From assembly GCA_013214445.1 (NCBI GenBank), contig JABSPG010000037.1, forward strand, positions 1 to 14,119: DNA of 14,119 nucleotides, read 5' to 3'. A program made the translations under genes and the position numbers. Positions 13,480 to 14,119 of the stretch are shown piece after piece (the stretch's first letter is position 1; each line of letters starts with the position of its first letter). Below the pieces are notes generated by a model. That model was not told where the DNA came from, did no database searches, and saw only the letters and a program-made list of their open reading frames with translations. This DNA comes from Ekhidna sp. (GTDB taxonomy: Bacteria; Bacteroidota; Bacteroidia; Cytophagales; Cyclobacteriaceae).

Positions 13480-13892
13480 TGCCAAGAATCTTGGCGATAG
13501 ACTATGGAGCTAAGCGGACAGGTTTGGCTGTAACAGATCCTTTAGGAATTATTGCTAATCCCTTAGATTTTATTCCTACCCATCAGCTCGAAGGATTTTT
13601 AAAGTCCTATTTTGATCACGAAGAAGTAATTAAAGTGGTTATTGGCATGCCGAGAAACACAGATGGATCTGATACAAATGCCACACCATTGGTTCGGGCA
13701 TTTATCAACCGATTCAAAAAAGTATTCCCTGGAATGGAATTAATTTTGCACGACGAGCGGTTCACTTCTAAGATGGCCTTAGATGCAATGATTTTGGGAG
13801 GGATGAAGAAGAAAGATAGGCGCAACAAAGGGAATGTAGATAAGGTTAGTGCCGCTATTATTTTACAGTCATATTTAGCAAGTATCCAATGA
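13479..13892 (+). CDS. ruvX: RuvX/YqgF, putative Holliday junction resolvase / pre-16S rRNA nuclease
   Basis: 137 residues, the normal family length, with an RNase H-like fold. It acts in maturation of the 16S rRNA 5' end in E. coli and was earlier proposed as a resolvase. Catalytic acidic positions are visible: Asp8 in LAIDYGAKRTG, Glu93 in HDERFTS and Asp121 in VDKVSAAIILQ. VIGMPRNTDGS (54-64) is another conserved block. The ATG overlaps the last base of the upstream stop (TAATG at 13477-13481), and the TGA overlaps the def start by four bases, so the three genes are translationally linked. Confidence 0.95.
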   Translation: MPRILAIDYGAKRTGLAVTDPLGIIANPLDFIPTHQLEGFLKSYFDHEEVIKVVIGMPRNTDGSDTNATPLVRAFINRFKKVFPGMELILHDERFTSKMALDAMILGGMKKKDRRNKGNVDKVSAAIILQSYLASIQ

Positions 13893-14119
13893 TTTTTCCA
13901 ATCGTATTATACGGAGATCCAGTCTTAAAAAAGAAAGCCAGCGAGATAGAGGAGGGTGACGACTCAGTAAAGGAGTTTGTTGCAAGCATGTATGAGACCA
14001 TGTATGCTGCTCAAGGTGTTGGCTTAGCTGCTCCACAAATTGGTGAATCGCTTCGGGTATTTGTGATAGATACAACGCCAATGGAGGATGATGAAGAGGA
14101 GGGTCTGAAAGAAGCTTTC
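13889..14119 (+). CDS. def: Peptide deformylase, N-terminal part (window-truncated)
   Basis: 77 codons are visible, running off the right edge. The protein begins MIFPIVLYGDPVLKKKASEI and contains deformylase motif 1, GVGLAAPQIG (43-52; GxGxAAxQ), followed by the strand LRVFVIDTTP. Motifs 2 (EGCLS) and 3 (HExDH) and the metal ligands lie beyond the window. The enzyme removes the formyl group from the initiating methionine of new proteins. The acidic stretch EDDEEEG (66-72) is at the position where Bacteroidetes deformylases carry a variable acidic loop. It overlaps ruvX as ATGA. Confidence 0.94.
   Translation, partial: MIFPIVLYGDPVLKKKASEIEEGDDSVKEFVASMYETMYAAQGVGLAAPQIGESLRVFVIDTTPMEDDEEEGLKEAF

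Noticed and set aside
1..14119. CRISPR arrays, tRNA or rRNA genes, prophage genes
   Set aside because: No regularly spaced repeats, cloverleaf-like stretches, rRNA sequence or phage structural genes were seen; nearly all DNA is accounted for by protein-coding frames.

Overview
The window looks like a chromosomal segment from a Bacteroidetes bacterium, probably of the Cytophagales type. The basis is the protein flavour (PSD-A-type phosphatidylserine decarboxylase, DUF2007 protein, short-form homogentisate dioxygenase, DusB N-terminus), the moderately AT-rich composition, and above all repeated exact matches to the Bacteroidetes -7 promoter box TAnnTTTG just upstream of start codons. No plasmid, phage, CRISPR or RNA gene is visible. 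Apart from one insertion sequence at the left edge it reads as core housekeeping chromosome.

Layout. Positions 1-510 hold the left end of an IS3-family (IS407-group-like) element on the minus strand: complete orfA, a -1 slippery heptamer, and the first part of orfB running off the window. Its terminus has cut off the 3' end of a membrane/TPR protein gene (506-1117) and supplies its stop codon. From 5077 down to 506 (minus strand) lies a membrane-biogenesis gene series: CPBP intramembrane protease, DUF2007 protein, cdsA, glutamate dehydrogenase, psd, truncated membrane protein. CdsA makes CDP-diacylglycerol and Psd makes phosphatidylethanolamine; the enzyme between them (PssA) is not here. Glutamate dehydrogenase sits between the two lipid genes and seems to have its own promoter.

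Positions 5114-7020 (plus strand) hold dusB (tRNA dihydrouridine synthase) and an EamA-family exporter. The exporter overlaps tail-to-tail with a minus-strand SLC13/DASS sodium:dicarboxylate-type transporter (6993-8414), which lies behind an unrecognised membrane protein with a zinc ribbon (8431-9339) and a small membrane-anchored protein (9421-9666). After a 215-bp gap, homogentisate 1,2-dioxygenase (9882-11039) follows a C-terminal-processing S41 protease (11041-12672) with only one base between them, both minus. Divergently, a hemerythrin-like RIC/ScdA-type protein, ruvX and def (12766 to the window end) form a tightly overlapping plus-strand operon.

The points most worth a second look are: the IS truncation; a 20-bp back-to-back promoter between the CPBP gene and dusB; TAnnTTTG boxes that show upstream TTG/GTG start calls for two or three genes to be promoter sequence; a RIC-like di-iron protein that keeps its iron ligands but has lost the Cys-Cys of the ScdA_N domain and may be translated from a leaderless mRNA; and a hairpin that can be both terminator and promoter element at 9358-9385. 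I did not find a convincing wholly new multi-gene system; the novelty here is mostly regulatory and in two uncharacterised proteins.
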